Origin: an uncultured Bacteroides sp.
Lineage (GTDB): Bacteria > Bacteroidota > Bacteroidia > Bacteroidales > Bacteroidaceae
Reading direction: 5' to 3'
NCBI RefSeq assembly: GCF_963666545.1
Contig: NZ_OY762899.1
Location: forward strand, 1,488,001 to 1,552,000
Length of the DNA stretch: 64,000 bases
Positions 61,151-64,000 of this stretch are shown piece after piece. The notes under the pieces are model-generated. The model searched no databases. It worked only from the letters and a program-made list of their open reading frames with translations, and had not been told where the DNA came from. Every line of letters starts with the position of its first letter. The first letter of the stretch is position 1. A program made the position numbers and the translations under genes.

Positions 61151-62095
61151 TTATAGACCTTTCTCAGAAAGATAACGTTCTGCTTCCATTGCTGCCCTAC
61201 AGCCGGTACCGGCAGCAGTTACTGCCTGACGATAGTGAGAATCGGCCACATCACCTGCGGCAAAGACTCCCGGAACTTTCGTTCTGGGTGAGTTTCCTTC
61301 CGTAAGAATGTATCCCACCTCATCCGTATCCACATAAGGTTGGAAGATCTCCGAATTTGGTTTATGACCAATAGCCAAGAAGAAACCATCAATTGCTATA
61401 TCGTAACGCTTTTCATCCGTTTCGCCCATGCGCTTAACCAGATGTGCTCCTTCTACACCCTTGTCTCCGAAAAGACCAAGCGTGTTATGCTCAAAAAGAA
61501 CTTCTATTTTTTCATGCTTCATCACACGGTCTTGCATGATTTTAGAAGCGCGCAAGAAAGATTTACGAACAATCAGGTAAACTTTCGAGGCCAATCCGGC
61601 AAGATAGATCGCTTCTTCACAAGCTGTGTCACCACCACCAACAACGGCAACAACCTTCTTACGGTAGAAGAAGCCATCGCAAGTAGCACAAGCACTCACT
61701 CCCATTCCGGCGTATTTCTGTTCATCATCCAGTCCTAAGTATTTGGCAGTAGCACCAGTCGAAATGATAACTGTTTGAGCTTCAATCACTTTATCTTCAT
61801 CAATCGTGATCTTATAAGGTGAAGCACTCAAATCTGCAGCTGTAGCCAGTCCAGTACGCACTTCTGTACCAAAGCGTTCAGCCTGTTTGCGAAGATCTTC
61901 CATTAATTCCGGACCGGTAATTCCTTCCGGATACCCGGGGAAATTTTCAACTTCAGTGGTAGTCGTTAACTGTCCGCCAGGTTGTAATCCTTCATAGAGT
62001 ACAGGAGATAAATTGGCCCGTCCCGCATAAATTGCAGCAGTATAGCCTGCAGGGCCTGAACCAATGATCAGGCATCTTACTTTTTCTGTTTTCAT
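61151..62095 (-). CDS. trxB: Thioredoxin-disulfide reductase
   Basis: A 314-residue flavoenzyme passing electrons from NADPH to thioredoxin. FAD-binding GSGPAGYTAAIYAGRANL at residues 13-30, the redox pair in SACATCDGFFYRKK near 135-146 and the NADPH site VGGGDTACEEAIYL are all intact, with the final FAD motif VFAAGDVADSHYRQAVTAAG. The length is normal. It follows the LolA-like gene by 20 bases, the common ftsK-lolA-trxB order of Bacteroides. Confidence 0.98.
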   Translation of the reverse strand: MKTEKVRCLIIGSGPAGYTAAIYAGRANLSPVLYEGLQPGGQLTTTTEVENFPGYPEGITGPELMEDLRKQAERFGTEVRTGLATAADLSASPYKITIDEDKVIEAQTVIISTGATAKYLGLDDEQKYAGMGVSACATCDGFFYRKKVVAVVGGGDTACEEAIYLAGLASKVYLIVRKSFLRASKIMQDRVMKHEKIEVLFEHNTLGLFGDKGVEGAHLVKRMGETDEKRYDIAIDGFFLAIGHKPNSEIFQPYVDTDEVGYILTEGNSPRTKVPGVFAAGDVADSHYRQAVTAAGTGCRAAMEAERYLSEKGL

Positions 62096-62115
62096 ATCTT
62101 TTATTCTAACTGTTT

Positions 62116-62757
62116 TTATCTTAAATCAATAATTTCCGTATTAGGATACTGCTTCTTATTGAAAACAAAAAGAGAATCAGCAAACCTTTGGCCGGCATGA
62201 TAACCGGTTACTGTAATCTCGCTCCGAGATCTATCTCGTTGTTCCGCTGCGATATACAGGGGTTGATAAGAGTCCTTAGTAACATACAGCACAACACTTG
62301 TCAGATTCTTGTTTCTGGCAGTAGCAGTTAGCACAACTTCATAAATCTGCTTTCCCCGAAAAGTCTTCGTTCCACCCAGTTTGAAAGAGAAACCTTTTTT
62401 ATATAAATATAATAAGGTATAAGGATTCATCCCTTGAAGTTCTTCCGCCGTAGGATTACTCACATTGACCTCTTCACTTCCTGAAAGATAACTCCATTGT
62501 GTTTTACCATCAAACCAAATCGTTGACTCTGTAGTCTTCAAAAGAAATTTTTCCGATTTCATCTGAATGACTCCGCTCGTTTGTCCCGCTAAATGCCCTT
62601 TACTAAAAGATTGAATCTCAAACTCCGCTTTTATTCCTTCGGCTTGCCGAAAGTTAGCAGCAGTCTTATCAAGTATCTCTTTTGCCTTCGTTTGTTGAGC
62701 AAAAGTCGGCATGGCAGAGAGTAAAAATAGCAATAGGGTAAAAATACATTTTTTCAT
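62116..62757 (-). CDS. LolA-like lipoprotein carrier
   Basis: A 213-residue periplasmic protein with signal peptide (CIFTLLLFLLSAMPTFAQQ) and the LolA-like half-barrel fold: AEFEIQSFSKGHLAGQTSGV, MKSEKFLLKTTESTIWFDGK, TQWSY. It should carry lipoproteins or lipids between membranes. It lies between ftsK (18 bases upstream) and trxB. Confidence 0.88.
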   Translation of the reverse strand: MKKCIFTLLLFLLSAMPTFAQQTKAKEILDKTAANFRQAEGIKAEFEIQSFSKGHLAGQTSGVIQMKSEKFLLKTTESTIWFDGKTQWSYLSGSEEVNVSNPTAEELQGMNPYTLLYLYKKGFSFKLGGTKTFRGKQIYEVVLTATARNKNLTSVVLYVTKDSYQPLYIAAEQRDRSRSEITVTGYHAGQRFADSLFVFNKKQYPNTEIIDLR

Positions 62758-62775
62758 TGCTCTATAAACGGCTTA

Positions 62776-64000
62776 TTATTGTAAATTGTTCAATCGCATC
62801 TCCAAATCATTTTCATCCAGACACATCACTTGGCGGGCCTTGCTCCCCTCACTCGGTCCCACGATTCCCGCTTTTTCCAATTGATCCATGATGCGCCCGG
62901 CACGGTTATATCCGATAGAGAACTTACGTTGAATAAGAGAAGTAGAACCTTGTTGATGAACAACAATCAGACGCGCCGCATCTTCAAACAGCGGATCGAG
63001 ACGCCCCATGTCCACATCACCCAAATCACTTCCGGCATCCTCACTAACATATTCAGGCAGATAAAACGCCGTAGGATATCCTTGTTGGCGAGCAATATAT
63101 TTAGTGATGTCTTCCACTTCGGGAGTATCGACAAATGCACATTGTACGCGAATAGGGTCGGCACCCTGAAGGAATAACATATCACCGCGACCGATCAACT
63201 GATTAGCTCCCGGACGGTCGAGGATTGTTCGTGAGTCCATCATAGAAGATACGCGGAAGGCTACACGGGCAGGGAAGTTGGCTTTAATGGTACCCGTTAT
63301 GATGTTCGTCGTAGGACGTTGGGTAGCAATAACCATGTGTATACCAATAGCGCGGGCCAACTGAGCAATACGGGCAATCGGTAACTCTACTTCTTTCCCG
63401 GCAGTCATAATCAGATCACCAAACTCATCAATGATCACCACGATGTAAGGCATAAACTTGTGCCCTTTCTCGGGGTTCAACTTACGATTGATGAACTTCT
63501 CGTTATACTCCTTAATATTACGAACATGCGCTTTCTTTAGCAAGTCATAACGACCGTCCATCTCTACACAAATAGAGTTAAGAGTCTGCACCACTTTGGT
63601 GACATCAGTAATAATAGGTTCTCCCCCATCAGGCAGTTTAGCCAGGAAATGATTTTCTATAACGGAGTAAATACTGAATTCCACTTTCTTGGGGTCTACC
63701 AATACAAACTTCAATTCAGCCGGATGCTTTTTATATAATAAAGAAGTAATAATGGCATTCAGACCAACGGATTTACCTTGACCTGTAGCCCCGGCCACCA
63801 AAACGTGTGGCATCTTACACAGATCGACCATAAACACTTCATTGGTAATAGTCTTGCCCAAAGCGATGGGTAGGTCATAAGTCGATTCTTGAAACTTCTT
63901 ACTACCAATAATCGATTGCATGGAAACAATCTTCGGATTTGAGTTTGGCACTTCAATGCCAATAGTACCTTTGCCCGGGATGGGGGCGATGATACGAATG
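62776..64000 (-). CDS. ftsK: DNA translocase FtsK, C-terminal part (cut by window edge)
   Basis: The frame is open at the right edge; residues before position 63951 read RIIAPIPGKGTIGIEVPN, the conserved FtsK sequence before the motor domain. The Walker A motif is GATGQGKSVGLN, Walker B is IVVIIDEFGDL, and the winged-helix gamma domain that reads KOPS-type sites is LFEDAARLIVVHQQGSTSLI ... RAGRIMDQLEKAGIVG. The N-terminal membrane part is outside the window. It pumps DNA at the division septum. Confidence 0.97.
   Translation of the reverse strand, partial: IRIIAPIPGKGTIGIEVPNSNPKIVSMQSIIGSKKFQESTYDLPIALGKTITNEVFMVDLCKMPHVLVAGATGQGKSVGLNAIITSLLYKKHPAELKFVLVDPKKVEFSIYSVIENHFLAKLPDGGEPIITDVTKVVQTLNSICVEMDGRYDLLKKAHVRNIKEYNEKFINRKLNPEKGHKFMPYIVVIIDEFGDLIMTAGKEVELPIARIAQLARAIGIHMVIATQRPTTNIITGTIKANFPARVAFRVSSMMDSRTILDRPGANQLIGRGDMLFLQGADPIRVQCAFVDTPEVEDITKYIARQQGYPTAFYLPEYVSEDAGSDLGDVDMGRLDPLFEDAARLIVVHQQGSTSLIQRKFSIGYNRAGRIMDQLEKAGIVGPSEGSKARQVMCLDENDLEMRLNNLQ

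Noticed and set aside
1-64000. tRNA, rRNA or riboswitch genes
   Set aside because: No cloverleaf with a T-loop/anticodon pattern, no rRNA segments and no known riboswitch motif was noticed in the intergenic spaces; a dedicated search could still find a weak one.

Overview
The window is chromosomal DNA of a Bacteroidales bacterium, most likely the genus Bacteroides. The evidence is SusC/SusD pairs, FecR anti-sigma and ECF sigma genes, DUF5686, DUF3810, DUF4843, HU-like plus 'smalltalk' gene pairs, and promoter -7 boxes of the Bacteroides form TAnnTTTG. The order ftsK - lolA-like - trxB, together with valS, rpsA and mazG, shows that the right half is core chromosome. No rRNA or tRNA gene was seen.

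Positions 1-5.3 kb form an accessory patchwork: an MFS exporter cut by the window edge, an AraC regulator, a HAD phosphatase truncated beside a 55-bp perfect palindrome, a RhuM-family gene, an AAA ATPase and, facing the ATPase, a piece of a type VI-B effector. That piece (3339-4074) keeps the N-terminal HEPN domain of Cas13b with its R-N-x-x-x-H motif and then breaks off.

Positions 5.3-18.5 kb hold a complete type III CRISPR-Cas locus of the III-D kind, all on the minus strand: array 2, cas6, cas10 (cyclase GGDD present, no HD domain), a csm3-like cas7, csx10, a tandem-cas7 protein, a small III-associated protein, a TIGR03986-type RAMP, csx1 with an extra C-terminal domain, a small unknown gene, cas2 with an N-terminal extension, and array 1. 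There is no cas1. Both arrays (11 and 13 repeats of 37 bp) have near-identical leaders on their right side with a clear Bacteroides promoter, so both are read leftward. The array repeats differ at three positions. In the gap before csx1 lie the first ~34 codons of a lost CARF gene.

Positions 18.5-24.2 kb carry an XRE regulator, DUF2693, a Lin1244/Lin1753-type protein with DUF4248, an unknown protein, a DUF1593 secreted protein, an HU-like protein and a smalltalk peptide. A palindromic repeat cluster at 19.45 kb has a second copy at 60.9 kb.

Positions 24.2-42.2 kb are a nutrient-uptake locus under an ECF sigma/FecR pair: SusC with STN domain, SusD, DUF4843 lipoprotein, PKD-like lipoprotein and two DUF5117-type metalloproteases, the second of which has lost all zinc ligands. 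A separate TonB-type outer-membrane barrel gene at 24.2 kb has an upstream copy of the same promoter block, including a relic of a sigma gene 3' end. No glycoside hydrolase is present in this operon, so a peptide or protein substrate is a reasonable guess.

Positions 42.2-64 kb are mostly housekeeping: a decayed HU/smalltalk copy, valS, DUF3810, mazG, a CsgG/DUF4810/DUF799 lipoprotein operon, an ECF sigma with a putative anti-sigma and Spy-like protein, rnz, rpsA, SIMPL, DUF5686, a Crp/Fnr regulator, a GH20 hexosaminidase, trxB, a LolA-like protein and the C-terminal part of ftsK.
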